The notes: generated from the sequence alone by a model not told the origin. Shown: positions 25,415 through 34,286, counted from the first letter of the stretch. The stretch: DNA of 64,000 nucleotides from DATEGZ01 sp035279905 (GCA_035279905.1 DATEGZ010000318.1:51043-115042); one strand, 5' to 3'. Program-made: numbers and translations.

Positions 25415-27073
25415 TCACTTCCCCGCCTTCAGCATCCGCGCGACATCGTCCGGCAACTGCCCGGTCAACTCCCATCTGAGGAGCGCGATCGGCACGAGTC
25501 CTGCCGCGTTGAACTCATCCATGAACCGTCGCATCGTGAACTGGTCGCCGAGCTGACGCTTGCGCTCGGTGATGAGCTTGTCCGCTTCGACCTTGCCGAT
25601 GACGTAGCTCGTGCCGTACGCCGGCTGTTGCAGATACAGGAACTGCTCGCCGCGCACGAGGTTGCCCTTGAGACTCAGCCAGCCGCGCGGCGTGTTCGCG
25701 GACGCGAACGCGGCGGCCTGCTCGAGCGTGAACTCGCGGCTGTGCATTCTGAGGTCGCCAATCGCGCGGGCGCCGCGCTCGGCCACGAGGATGTAGACGA
25801 GCTCGCGTGAGCGCGGACGGGCGTCGAACATGCCGGCCTCGAGCATGAGCTCCTCCCACGCGGTGGCGAAGCCTTCGGTGCGCGTGTTGAAGATGTTGTA
25901 GAGCAGCGCGCCCTTGCGGATCGGGCTCGCGTGCCCGACGTTCGCGAGCCAGCCCTTGTCGAACCAGTGGTAGCCGTGCGTGCGCATGACCTCTGGATCG
26001 CGCGCGTCCACCTCGCCGAAGAACTCGCGCGGGCCGGGCGAAAACGTCCCGATGCGAGCGCGAAGGCCCGGATCCATGTCGGGCCGGATCGTCATGAGAT
26101 CGTGGTCCTTCAGAAACGCCATGTACTCGGTGACCGCCGCGTTGAAGCGCGTGTCGTGCTCCGCGGCGCTCGCGATCGGGACTTGCGGCGGCAGCTTGGC
26201 GTGGCGCTGCTCCTCGAACACGAGCGCCGCCGACGACCGCGTGAGCTCGCGCTCCATCAGCGTGAGCTCGTCCTGCCACGTGTACGGCACGAGCTGGACG
26301 TTCTTCAGGTACCAGTTGTAGTTGTCGACACCGATGCCCGAGGACTCGGTCCGAGACGACGCCTGACTGTCGAGCCAGGAGGCGAGCGCGTCGGTCGCGG
26401 CCTTCGCGCGATCGATCGCGGTTTTCAGATCGCCCTCACTGCCCTTCAATCTCGAGGCGAGCTGCGTGAGCGCTGCGCTCTGGTCCTTGATAGCTGCCCT
26501 TCCGTACGTCCACAGATCCTTCTGATGGCCGACGAGGTTCGTCTTCGCCTGTTCGAGCAACGCGGGCACGATCGTCAGGCCCGCGGCGATTTCCGACGCG
26601 TCCTTCGTCGAGAGCGGGAACGTGTACTTCCACACGTCCACGCCGCCTGCTGCAAGTGGCCCTTCGCGCGCCGGCTGGTCGCTCTCGTCGAGAAACACCG
26701 TGACGTAAAACGCCGGGTTGTTCGCCCACGGCAGCAACACGCGATGGTCGAAGTCGAGCCCGTTCATTTCCGCGCGCACGACGTGGTAGTCCACCTGCTG
26801 CGGAATCGGCCAGCCGGCCGGATCGATCGCGGCCAGACGATTCACGTAGCTCGCGAGATCGCGGCGCTGCGTCGCCATCGCCGCCGGCGAGTAGTCGGGC
26901 ACGCCGTTGACGCGCTTCGGCTGCTGGAACGTGCGCCAGTCGGTGAAGAGCGCCGTGAGATCGCTGTAGTTCGTGCTGTGCGCGGGAGCGGCCGTGCTCG
27001 ACGCGGGCGGTGGCGGAGTCGCGCAGGCAGAAAGGACAAAGGACAGCAGGCAAAGGGCAGAACGTCGGCGCAT
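25415..27073 (-). CDS. DUF885-family lipoprotein
   Basis: The 552-residue product has a lipoprotein signal (FVLSAC, Cys about residue 17) and a long helical body of the DUF885 family. Typical segments are DYHVVRAEMNGLDFDHRVLL, the NTRTEGFATAWEELMLEAG motif and the QPAYGTSYVIGKVEADKL motif near the end. Structures and fold predictions place DUF885 near zinc metallopeptidases, but activity is known for few members, and this copy keeps TEGFATAWEE rather than a plain HExxH. It would be anchored at a membrane facing the periplasm. The start has no competing upstream Met. Confidence 0.82.
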   Translation of the reverse strand: MRRRSALCLLSFVLSACATPPPPASSTAAPAHSTNYSDLTALFTDWRTFQQPKRVNGVPDYSPAAMATQRRDLASYVNRLAAIDPAGWPIPQQVDYHVVRAEMNGLDFDHRVLLPWANNPAFYVTVFLDESDQPAREGPLAAGGVDVWKYTFPLSTKDASEIAAGLTIVPALLEQAKTNLVGHQKDLWTYGRAAIKDQSAALTQLASRLKGSEGDLKTAIDRAKAATDALASWLDSQASSRTESSGIGVDNYNWYLKNVQLVPYTWQDELTLMERELTRSSAALVFEEQRHAKLPPQVPIASAAEHDTRFNAAVTEYMAFLKDHDLMTIRPDMDPGLRARIGTFSPGPREFFGEVDARDPEVMRTHGYHWFDKGWLANVGHASPIRKGALLYNIFNTRTEGFATAWEELMLEAGMFDARPRSRELVYILVAERGARAIGDLRMHSREFTLEQAAAFASANTPRGWLSLKGNLVRGEQFLYLQQPAYGTSYVIGKVEADKLITERKRQLGDQFTMRRFMDEFNAAGLVPIALLRWELTGQLPDDVARMLKAGK

Positions 27074-27177
27074 GGGCGCACTATACGAGCTTTTTCGACG
27101 CGCGCTTCACCTGTCACCCATCCCCTGCTATTCTGATTGCAGCGATTGCCACGCTCGGTCTGCCGGAGCATCACGCT

Positions 27178-28161
27178 GTGCGTAGACTGATGATCCCCCG
27201 CGCTCTTGTTTCGATCCTGACCACCTCGCTTTTGGTGGCCACGGCAACGCAGATATCGCTCGCGCAAGGGCGCGCTGTGCCAAGGGCGCCTGCGCCCGCG
27301 CACGGCGGCCCGCCCGGGCACGTCGGCCCTCCGGTGCACGCCGGTCCGCTCGTTCACGTCGGCGTTGGCTTTCATTACGGCTACTACCCGTGGTGGGGAT
27401 TCGGCTTCAACTACGGCTGGTATCCGTTCTACCGCCCGTGGTACGCGGGCTGGTACGGCTACGGCTGGTGGCCGCCCTACGCGTACGGCTATCCGCCCTA
27501 TCCCTACTACGGGCCCTACGGCGGGGATGGCAACGCCGCGGACATGACGAGTGCGTCGGTGCGGCTCGAGGTGAAGCCGCGCGATGCGGAGGTGTACGTC
27601 GACGGGTATCTCGCCGGTAAAGTCGACGACTTCGACGGGACATTTCAGCGCCTCCACGTGCCGCCCGGCGACCACGAGCTCGTGCTCTATCGCGACGGAT
27701 ATCGCACGGTGAAGCAGCACGTCACGCTGACGCCGAACTCCGATCAGAAAGTCCAGTTTGCGATGGAGCCGCTCGCGCCGGGAGAAACCGCCGAGGCACG
27801 GCCGGTGCCGCCGGCGCCCGAAGCGCCGCAGACGCAGCAGGAACCGCCGCAATCGCCGCCACCCGGATACGGTCGCGGCGCGCCTCCACCGCCGCAAACA
27901 CCGCCTCAGGAGCCGACGTCCAGCACGTTTGGTTCGCTGTCGTTGAACGTGCAGCCTGCCGACGCGGAAATCATCGTCGACGGCGCGCCATGGACGATTC
28001 CGCCCGGCGAGCCACACCTGATCCTCAGGCTGCCTGAAGGCAAACATCACGTCGAGATCCGGAAACCGGGCCTGGCCACGTACACGGAGGATGTCGGAAT
28101 CCAGCGTGGACGAACGCTCACGCTGAACGTCAGCCTGCACGATCTCGGAGGTGCGCGATGA
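27178..28161 (+). CDS. PEGA-domain protein with Tyr/Gly/Trp-rich N-terminus
   Basis: The product has 327 residues with a signal peptide of about 28 residues. A His/Gly/Pro region (residues 35-65) is followed by a Tyr/Trp/Gly-rich stretch (residues 65-115, for example YGYYPWWGFGFNYGWYPFY). Two PEGA-type beta domains flank a Pro-rich linker: SVRLEVKPRDAEVYVDGYLA near residue 125 and LSLNVQPADAEIIVDGAPW near 258. PEGA domains occur in surface-layer and cell-wall proteins. GTG 27178 has GGAG 9 bases upstream; ATG 27190 is the alternative. Its stop overlaps the start of the next gene (ATGA), so the two products probably act together at the cell surface. Confidence 0.8.
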   Translation: MRRLMIPRALVSILTTSLLVATATQISLAQGRAVPRAPAPAHGGPPGHVGPPVHAGPLVHVGVGFHYGYYPWWGFGFNYGWYPFYRPWYAGWYGYGWWPPYAYGYPPYPYYGPYGGDGNAADMTSASVRLEVKPRDAEVYVDGYLAGKVDDFDGTFQRLHVPPGDHELVLYRDGYRTVKQHVTLTPNSDQKVQFAMEPLAPGETAEARPVPPAPEAPQTQQEPPQSPPPGYGRGAPPPPQTPPQEPTSSTFGSLSLNVQPADAEIIVDGAPWTIPPGEPHLILRLPEGKHHVEIRKPGLATYTEDVGIQRGRTLTLNVSLHDLGGAR

Positions 28162-28796
28162 CGCGCGCCTTCGGTGCGGCGGCGGGCACGGCGTTGGCCT
28201 TCAGCCTGGTGTTCGGCGCGTCGCCGGCGGCGGCACAGACGCAAGGGCCGCTGGTGTTACAGCCGATTCAGAATCCGGTGGTGTTCGCGCCGGATGTGAA
28301 GATCACCAACATCGTCAACACCACGGGCGTGTTCGTGGGCGGATACGCCGGCGTCAATCTGGATCGCACGTTTCTCCTCGGAGCGGCGGGATACTGGCTG
28401 GTCGAGCCGTACAACACCATTCACATGGGCTACGGCGGATTTCTCGTCGGCTGGCGGGTCGTCAACAACGGCGCGTTCAGCCTCGCGGTGCGCGACTTGA
28501 TCGGCGGCGGAACCGCGACGACATACACGTACGCGCCGTACGCGGTCCCCGGACCACCCGTGCCCGCCCCGAGACACGGCTACTCTCCGTACTCCCCGTA
28601 CGGGCCCTACGGCTACTGGACGGGATTCTTCGTGACCGAACCCGAAGTGCGCGCGCAGATCGCGCTCGGCTCTGCGGTGTCCGTGGACGCCGGCGTCGGC
28701 TACCGCGTGACGGCGTCGGGCTACGGCTACCGCTCGAACCTGCAGTTGAACGGCGTCGCGGGCAGCATCGCGGTCCGCTTCAACTTCGGGTACTGA
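28158..28796 (+). CDS. Outer-membrane beta-barrel-like protein
   Basis: The product has 212 residues, with a signal peptide (residues 1-27, ending SPAAAQ). It contains short amphipathic strands (TTGVFVGGYAGVNLDRTFLL, MGYGGFLVGWRVVNNG) and a Tyr/Pro-rich loop (GYSPYSPYGPYGYW). It ends SIAVRFNFGY, with the aromatic last residue expected of an outer-membrane barrel. It is co-translated with the PEGA protein. Porin activity is not shown by the sequence; a structural or assembly role is as likely. It converges with the kinase gene at a 4-base gap. Confidence 0.7.
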   Translation: MTRAFGAAAGTALAFSLVFGASPAAAQTQGPLVLQPIQNPVVFAPDVKITNIVNTTGVFVGGYAGVNLDRTFLLGAAGYWLVEPYNTIHMGYGGFLVGWRVVNNGAFSLAVRDLIGGGTATTYTYAPYAVPGPPVPAPRHGYSPYSPYGPYGYWTGFFVTEPEVRAQIALGSAVSVDAGVGYRVTASGYGYRSNLQLNGVAGSIAVRFNFGY

Positions 28797-28800
28797 GGTC

Positions 28801-31524
28801 TCACTTCACCTTCTGCTTGACCTCCTCGAGCCAGTTGAGCACGACCGACATGCTGTTCACCGGCGCGGCGCCTGGCTGGGTGCTGAGCGTGGCCGTGAGC
28901 CCAAGAATCTTGGGTATGCCGGGCGACGTGTCATATGGGCGCTCAATCGAAGGCGGTCCGTTGGTGAACGGCCGGGCGACGAGCGTGGTCTCGACGATCT
29001 CGATGCCAGCGCCTCTCGCGAGCCTCGCGCTCATGAGCACCGCGCCTGGACCGGGCGTGTAGAAGAGCCGCGATCCATCGGATGACCACGCCGAGTGGTG
29101 CCCGTCTTCATTGGACTTCGAAATCTGAAACACGGCGCTCGTCGGTGGATACGGCTGAACGAAGACCTTCGCGGTCCCGGTCGGCTGAGCCGTCGTGTAG
29201 GCGAGCCACTTGCCATCCGGCGAAAACGACGCGGACGTGCTGCTGATGGACGTAATGCCCGCCAATGACTTGAGGCTTTGGTCGGAAAAGCGGTACTCGA
29301 CGAGCGCGGTCTTGTCCTTGTCCACCACGTCAATCAGCAGCACCTGTCCGTCCGGCGAGACGGCCTGGGCAATGTGACTCACACCGGCAGCCGCGGTCGT
29401 GAGCCTCGTCGCGCTGCCCGAGCCATCCGCGCGCTGAATGAACAAGCCGAGGTCGCCGCCGCGATCGGATTGAAAGACGACCCGCGTGTCGTCCGCCCAG
29501 ACGGGATACCGATCCTTGCCGCCGATCGACAACCGTCTCGGACCGGTCACACCCGCTACATCCGCAATCCACACGCTCGTCTCTCGCTCGTCGTCGACGC
29601 CGTAAGCCACGAGATGGCCGTTGGGTGACAGGCGCGGATGTGTGTACGTCCCGGCGGGAATCTTGAGCGACTGAGGTGTGCCCGCGGGATCGAAGAACGC
29701 CAGGTACAGCTGCGGCGAAGTGGTCGCGGCCACAGGACCGGGCACGTAGACGAGGGTGCCCGCATTCGAGACGCCGTACTGCGCGGATCCCAAGCCGACC
29801 AGACTTCCTCCGCGTCGCACGCCGTCGATGACGGCGATCGATGCGCCGCTCACGCGCAGACTCGACGCGTCGAAACGGACAGCAAATGTCACGCCGCCAA
29901 GGCTGTACAGCAGGTACCCGCCTGGCAGATACCGGCCGTCAAACCCGGGTTCGACCAGCACGGCGCGCTGGCCGCCGTCAATCGGCTGCACAACGATTCG
30001 CGCGTGTTCCCATCGATCGGGCGCGTCGCCGGTGGCGACTGTGAAGAGCACATGCCGACGGTCGGGCAGCAGAGTCATTCCGGACAGCGTTTCGTTACCT
30101 TCTCCCTTGAGAACCGTGACGGGCGTCCCGCCAGCCGCCGGAACGCGCATGATGCTGTCGGTCGTCGAAAACCACAGATCGTCGCCCACCCATGAGAAGC
30201 CCGTGACGGTCGCCGTGATGTCGCACACTTTGACCGGCGCTCCCGCGGTAACGGAGAGTCGCAGGATGTTTCGCTCCGACGACCAGAAGACGAGCTGCTT
30301 GCCGTCCGGCGAGAAGGTCAAGTTCGATATGAACGGAAGGCCCGGGTTGTCGAAGAGTCGGCGGATGCTCGTCTGGTTCGCCTCGCGGAGAAAGATCTGC
30401 CGATTGGCGGAGTAAGCGAACAGCGATCCGTCCGGTGACACGGCGACAGCGCGACCCATCTCGGCGGTCAACACCTGACCTTCCGAGAACGGCACATCGA
30501 AGCGGCTGACGGGGCCAGCGTCGGTGACCGGCCAGAGCCGCCAGGCGATACCGCCGGCGATCGTCGCGGTGAGAAGCGCCGCGAGTGCGGCTGGCAGCGC
30601 GCGCCTCCACCAGGGGCGCGGCGGCGACGCGATCGCTGAACCAGTCGGAGCCGGCGCGTGAGGATTGACCGCGAGGCTCTCGAGCTCGTGCCGCACGTCG
30701 CCGATCGCCTGCCAGCGCCGCCGCGGCGGCTTTTCGAGACAGCGCCGCACGAGCTCCGTCAGCCGCGGGTGCAGGTCGGCGGGCAACGCGCGAAGGTCCG
30801 GTTCGCGCGCCAGCACGGACGCGAGCACGTCTGACACTGTGTCGCCTTGAAAGGGCTGCCGCCCTGCCAACATTTCGAACAGCACAATGCCGAACGAGAA
30901 CACGTCGCTGCGGTGGTCCGCGGGCAGTCCACGCGCCTGCTCGGGCGACATGTAGGACGCCGTGCCGAGAATCACTCCCTGCTGCGTCATCGCGCTCACC
31001 GTCGGCGAGTTCGCGAACGACGCGGACGATGACGAGCTCGGCGGCTCGATCGCGCGCGCCAGACCAAAGTCCAGCAGCTTGACCTTGTCGTCGTCCGAGA
31101 CCTTGACGTTCGCTGGCTTGAGATCGCGGTGGACGATGCCCTTTTCGTGCGCGGCTTCGAGCGCCTCCGCGATCTGGCGCGCGATCAGCGTCGTCGTCTC
31201 GATTGGCATGGGTCCGCGCGCGAGCCGCTCGCGGAGCGTGTCGCCCGGGACGAGCTCCATGACGAGGAAATCGCGGCCGTCCGCGTGCTCGAGACCCAGG
31301 AGCGTCGCGATCGCGGGGTGGTTGAGCGCGGCGAGCGCCCTGGCCTCACGCTCGAGTCTCGCGATCCGCTCGCGGTCGGCGGCAAACTCCTGAAGGATGA
31401 CTTTCACCGCGACCTCGCGGCCGAGCTTGGTGTCGCGGGCTCGATAAACCTCGCCCATGCCGCCGACGCCGATGGCGCTGAGGATCTCGTACGTGCCCAG
31501 GCGAGTCCCTGATTGCAGGCTCAT
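28801..31524 (-). CDS. Ser/Thr protein kinase fused to a TolB-like beta-propeller
   Basis: The 907-residue protein starts with a Hanks-type kinase domain (residues 12-275): glycine loop GVGGMGEV, Lys41, HRDLKPANVK with Asp134, DFGLA and YMSPEQARG. A single membrane helix (about residues 300-325) follows. The outer part has repeated WD40/PD40-type blades (SPDGKQLVFWS, SPNGHLVAYGVD, SPDGKWLAYTT) forming a TolB-like propeller. Such kinases are abundant in Acidobacteriota. The propeller would sense a signal in the periplasm and the kinase would act in the cytoplasm; targets are unknown. All catalytic residues are present, so it should be active. Confidence 0.95.
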   Translation of the reverse strand: MSLQSGTRLGTYEILSAIGVGGMGEVYRARDTKLGREVAVKVILQEFAADRERIARLEREARALAALNHPAIATLLGLEHADGRDFLVMELVPGDTLRERLARGPMPIETTTLIARQIAEALEAAHEKGIVHRDLKPANVKVSDDDKVKLLDFGLARAIEPPSSSSSASFANSPTVSAMTQQGVILGTASYMSPEQARGLPADHRSDVFSFGIVLFEMLAGRQPFQGDTVSDVLASVLAREPDLRALPADLHPRLTELVRRCLEKPPRRRWQAIGDVRHELESLAVNPHAPAPTGSAIASPPRPWWRRALPAALAALLTATIAGGIAWRLWPVTDAGPVSRFDVPFSEGQVLTAEMGRAVAVSPDGSLFAYSANRQIFLREANQTSIRRLFDNPGLPFISNLTFSPDGKQLVFWSSERNILRLSVTAGAPVKVCDITATVTGFSWVGDDLWFSTTDSIMRVPAAGGTPVTVLKGEGNETLSGMTLLPDRRHVLFTVATGDAPDRWEHARIVVQPIDGGQRAVLVEPGFDGRYLPGGYLLYSLGGVTFAVRFDASSLRVSGASIAVIDGVRRGGSLVGLGSAQYGVSNAGTLVYVPGPVAATTSPQLYLAFFDPAGTPQSLKIPAGTYTHPRLSPNGHLVAYGVDDERETSVWIADVAGVTGPRRLSIGGKDRYPVWADDTRVVFQSDRGGDLGLFIQRADGSGSATRLTTAAAGVSHIAQAVSPDGQVLLIDVVDKDKTALVEYRFSDQSLKSLAGITSISSTSASFSPDGKWLAYTTAQPTGTAKVFVQPYPPTSAVFQISKSNEDGHHSAWSSDGSRLFYTPGPGAVLMSARLARGAGIEIVETTLVARPFTNGPPSIERPYDTSPGIPKILGLTATLSTQPGAAPVNSMSVVLNWLEEVKQKVK

Positions 31525-31555
31525 CGGATGGCGCGATTATAGGCCCCGCCGCGAC

Positions 31556-31896
31556 TTACGGCGACTGCGCCGGCGCCAGCAGCTCGTCGTGCGCCTGCCC
31601 GATCGCTCTCGCCCGTTTTTGATCTTGTCCCACTCGAAGACGCCGCGCTCCGGTTCCACCTGGCTCCAGTTTTCCACCAGCGTGAAGCCGTCCACACCTT
31701 ACTCGGTGAGCGCGGACGTGACTTGCGGGGAATTTCCAGGGAACCTGTCGACGACCGTGTTCAATGAATACAGATAAATGCCGCGAATGTCCGGCCGCGC
31801 CGGAGCAGCCGCCTGCGCGCCGACGCGGGCCTGAGATGACAGGCCCGCGAGAAGGATCACGAAAAGGAGTAACGAACGGGTATGAATCGGCGGCAT
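31556..31896 (-). pseudogene. Truncated glycoside-hydrolase-like gene with internal stop
   Basis: The gene starts with a signal peptide (MPPIHTRSLLLFVILLAG) and continues ARPDIRGIYLYSLNTVV. It then meets a TAA at 31699-31701. In the same frame it resumes GVDGFTLVENWSQVEPERGV, the opening strand pattern of TIM-barrel glycosidases such as GH42/GH5-like enzymes. A frame change near 31610 then leads to AIGQAHDELLAPAQSP and a stop at 31556. One nonsense change, one indel and loss of the rest of the barrel make it a decayed gene. Confidence 0.65.
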
Positions 31897-32111
31897 GAAG
31901 ACGTCCTCACGTATTCCACGCATAGACCCGGCTTGCCGCACGACGGTTACACGGCAGCGACTGCCAACTTTCCACGCCGCGAGATCGCAGGATCTGCCAC
32001 ACTCGCGCGCCCTAGCCCGGCTGGCCCAAGGTTTCCGCTGGCACACTTCGTGCGCCGTGCACTTTCCTGTTGTCCGCATGGGGTGGACGACGCTAAGGTC
32101 GAGGTGCGGGT

Positions 32112-32393
32112 GTGGAACGAATCGAAGGACGAGTGGCATTTCTCGAGGGTACGATCGAGGAGCACCGCAACATGATCAAGGCATTGCATGAGACTGCGGC
32201 CAGGCTGGATCTTCGGATGCAGTCGCTCGAGGAACGCATGGATAGGCGCTTCGAGCAAGTCGATCGCCGCTTCGACAACCTCGACTCGAAGATGTCGCGC
32301 CAGTTCACCTGGCTCGTGGGTCTCCAGGTCACGTCGCTCGTCGCCATCGCCGGCGCGATCTTCGGCCTGATGCAGGCCGTCCTCAACCGCTAG
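32112..32393 (+). CDS. Small coiled-coil protein with C-terminal membrane helix
   Basis: The 93-residue product consists of heptad-rich helix (residues 5-65: ARLDLRMQSLEERMDRRFEQ) ending in one hydrophobic segment (residues 68-88: LVGLQVTSLVAIAGAIFGLM). It looks like a tail-anchored coiled-coil protein, similar in shape to DUF1640-like or phage-type small proteins, but no exact family is claimed. The start is a GTG with GAGG about 8 bases upstream. It stands alone. Confidence 0.65.
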   Translation: MERIEGRVAFLEGTIEEHRNMIKALHETAARLDLRMQSLEERMDRRFEQVDRRFDNLDSKMSRQFTWLVGLQVTSLVAIAGAIFGLMQAVLNR

Positions 32394-32424
32394 CATCTCC
32401 GCGCTGTCTATACCCGTCTCACAA

Positions 32425-32481
32425 CGTGTCAGCGCCCGGCACATTTGACGTGCCGCCGTCTCGATTCAAGGCGGCGCGCCG
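32425..32481. repeat. 57-bp dispersed repeat with small hairpin, copy B
   Basis: It aligns with copy A at 15857-15913. The hairpin here is GGCAC-ATTTGAC-GTGCC. It lies 32 bases after the coiled-coil gene and outside any convincing coding region. The gap 32394-32947 also holds a doubtful short frame (32542-32805) and the sigma-54 promoter at 32850. Confidence 0.6.
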
Positions 32482-32541
32482 CCCCACGACGCTGCTTTGC
32501 TGACTGCCCCGCCTGGTACGCGACTTGCCACTAGGTTGGTC

Positions 32542-32805
32542 ATGCAGATCAATTGCGTGTCCAGCCTCTCCGACGACGACGAAGAAGCGCTCGCGCCGGC
32601 CATCGTCGCCCTGCTCGCCGCCTTCCTCGATAGCGTGTCGGTGACCTACGCGATTCAAGCCAGGACGACGGATGGCGCGGTCTGCCGATGCGCGCGCCCG
32701 CCAGTCCCGGCAGGCGTACGTGGCGCGTCCTACCAACCTTGGGACAGCGACGCCGTACCGGGCGACCTCGACGCACTCAACCTCAGCAATCAGCTTCCTT
32801 CCTAG
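32542..32805 (+). CDS. Doubtful short frame or gene remnant
   Basis: An 87-codon frame begins MQINCVSSLSDDDEEALAPA and its first half has the strong G/C third-position bias of real genes here. The DDDEEALAPAIVALLAAFL helix recalls the small accessory subunits next to biotin-dependent carboxylases, but no carboxylase gene is nearby. The second half (VCRCARPPVPAGVRGAS) looks less natural, so a frameshifted remnant is possible. No ribosome-binding site is evident. Confidence 0.25.
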   Translation: MQINCVSSLSDDDEEALAPAIVALLAAFLDSVSVTYAIQARTTDGAVCRCARPPVPAGVRGASYQPWDSDAVPGDLDALNLSNQLPS

Positions 32806-32849
32806 CTCGGCAAACGACGCGACTGCCAACTCCGACACGCGATCGGAGA

Positions 32850-32865
32850 TGGCAAGAGCGTTGCA
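32850..32865 (+). promoter_or_regulatory. Sigma-54 (-24/-12) promoter for the PEP-CTERM gene
   Basis: TGGCAAGAGCGTTGCA matches the sigma-54 consensus TGGCAC-N5-TTGCA with one mismatch and exact spacing. Transcription would start near 32877, giving a leader of about 70 bases before ATG 32948. PEP-CTERM genes in other bacteria are known to be controlled by sigma-54 with the PrsK/PrsR two-component system, which strengthens the call. Confidence 0.65.
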
Positions 32866-32947
32866 AAGCTAGCTGCAGGATTCGTTCGGCCTCCTCGGCC
32901 TCCTCCTCCACGAATCGCATTGCGCGCATACGAGAAGGAGAACATTG

Positions 32948-33697
32948 ATGAAACGTCATCTCATACCGCTGGCCCTGGCAGCGGGTTTTCTGCTCACCGT
33001 CGGCGTCGCCCCAAGCTCTGCCGACACAATCACCTTTGACAACAGTTCTCTGCATACAGGAGGGACCTTCGGCGTCGGGGCAAATGTCACCATCGCCAAC
33101 GGCGTCATCGACGCGGTCGCCCATGACATCCCAAATTTCGGCTTCCCGATCACTGGGAACTGCACCGGCGGGTTCGGGTGCATCAACGTCTCGACCGGCG
33201 GGTTCGTGGGCCCGGTGACCACGACCACGGCGAACGACTACGCGTACATGGGCAATGGCTCGTCGATCACGATCACCGGCGGAATCGCGTCGCTCCTGCT
33301 TCCCAACAACACGATCCTGTTCACCGGGTCGTTTGATGCGAACTCCAACGTGATTCTGCAGTTCGACGACAATTGCCAGACCAACCCACCACAGTGCACG
33401 GGCAGTCTGACGGGGACGGTGGCGGCGAGCACCGCCGCCATCAATCCTGTGCTGGCGGCGGCGCTGGGGGTGAACCCGAATATCTTCGGCGGCAACGAAC
33501 AGACGCTGTTCTTCAACTTCAGCGGCGTTACCCTGCCCGGCGATTCAATCGCGCCGAGCGGTTCGGGGATTGTCAACGCGAACCAGTTGCAGGTGACCAC
33601 GCCCGGGGCGGCGGCGGTGCCTGAACCCGGCTCACTGATGCTGCTGGGATCGGGCCTCTTCCTGTTTGCCCGAGTCGTGCGGACCCGCCTGAAATAG
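32948..33697 (+). CDS. PEP-CTERM sorting-signal exported protein
   Basis: The 249-residue product has a signal peptide (residues 1-25, ending PSSADT). The body is Gly/Thr/Asn-rich and beta-type (DTITFDNSSLHTGGTFGVG). The C-terminal PEP-CTERM signal is VPEPGSLMLLGSGLF, followed by a hydrophobic helix and the basic tail RVVRTRLK. Exosortase (EpsH) cuts such signals and the product usually joins the extracellular polysaccharide matrix. No exosortase gene lies in this window. AAGGAGA before the ATG fixes the start. A sigma-54 promoter lies about 85 bases upstream and a hairpin terminator follows. Confidence 0.93.
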   Translation: MKRHLIPLALAAGFLLTVGVAPSSADTITFDNSSLHTGGTFGVGANVTIANGVIDAVAHDIPNFGFPITGNCTGGFGCINVSTGGFVGPVTTTTANDYAYMGNGSSITITGGIASLLLPNNTILFTGSFDANSNVILQFDDNCQTNPPQCTGSLTGTVAASTAAINPVLAAALGVNPNIFGGNEQTLFFNFSGVTLPGDSIAPSGSGIVNANQLQVTTPGAAAVPEPGSLMLLGSGLFLFARVVRTRLK

Positions 33698-33724
33698 GGC
33701 CGGGGGCGCCTGAAAGAAGTCGGG

Positions 33725-33755
33725 GCCGGGCATCCTACTCATATGGATGCCCGGC
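33725..33755 (+). terminator. Hairpin terminator after the PEP-CTERM gene
   Basis: GCCGGGCATCC (33725-33735) and GGATGCCCGGC (33745-33755) form a perfect 11-base-pair stem with a 9-base loop followed by TTTG. It lies 28 bases past the stop codon. The 3' arm covers the possible ATG at 33747 of the next gene. Confidence 0.7.
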
Positions 33756-34286
33756 TTTGTCGTCCCCGACGTCGTCATGCGGCCGGCGCGGCTGGCGGAC
33801 CTCGAGCCGCTGACCGAGATCTACAACTACTACGTCCTCAAGACGACGGCGACGATGGACATCCGGCCGTTCAAGCCGGAAGAGCGCCGCGCGTGGTTCG
33901 AAGAGCATCACGACACCGGGCCGCATCGGCTGATCGTGGCCGAAGGCGAGGGCCGCGTGTTGGGGTACGCGTGCACGAGCAAGTACCGCAACAGGCACGG
34001 CTGCTACCAGACGGTTGAAACCAGCGTGTACTGCCGTCCGGACGTCGTCGGCAGCGGATGCGGAAGCCGGCTCTACGCGACGCTCTTCGACGCCATCGCG
34101 CACGAAGACATCCATCGCATCGTCGCGAGCGTCGGTACGGCGAACGCGTCATCCATGAGGCTGCACGAGCGCTTCGGCTTCAAGCTCGTCGGCGTGTTCC
34201 ACGAGATCGGACGGAAGTTCGATCGGTACTGGGACGTCGCGTGGTTCGAGCGGCCGCTCGTCGTAACGCCAGAAACGCGCGCGTGA
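33747..34286 (+). CDS. GNAT N-acetyltransferase, phosphinothricin acetyltransferase-like
   Basis: The 179-residue product has the order of segments seen in Pat/MnaT enzymes: RPARLADLEPLTEIYNYYV, then FVIA-type strands LIVAEGEGRVLGYACTSKYR, the acetyl-CoA loop in DVVGSGCGSRLYATLFDA, and ASVGTANASSMRLHERFGF near the end. These enzymes acetylate amino groups of amino-acid-like compounds, including methionine sulfone or phosphinothricin. The start is uncertain: ATG 33747 lies inside the terminator hairpin, and ATG 33777 gives the usual family N-terminus. The 3' end overlaps the convergent glycosylase gene by 107 bases. Confidence 0.88.
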   Translation: MPGFVVPDVVMRPARLADLEPLTEIYNYYVLKTTATMDIRPFKPEERRAWFEEHHDTGPHRLIVAEGEGRVLGYACTSKYRNRHGCYQTVETSVYCRPDVVGSGCGSRLYATLFDAIAHEDIHRIVASVGTANASSMRLHERFGFKLVGVFHEIGRKFDRYWDVAWFERPLVVTPETRA

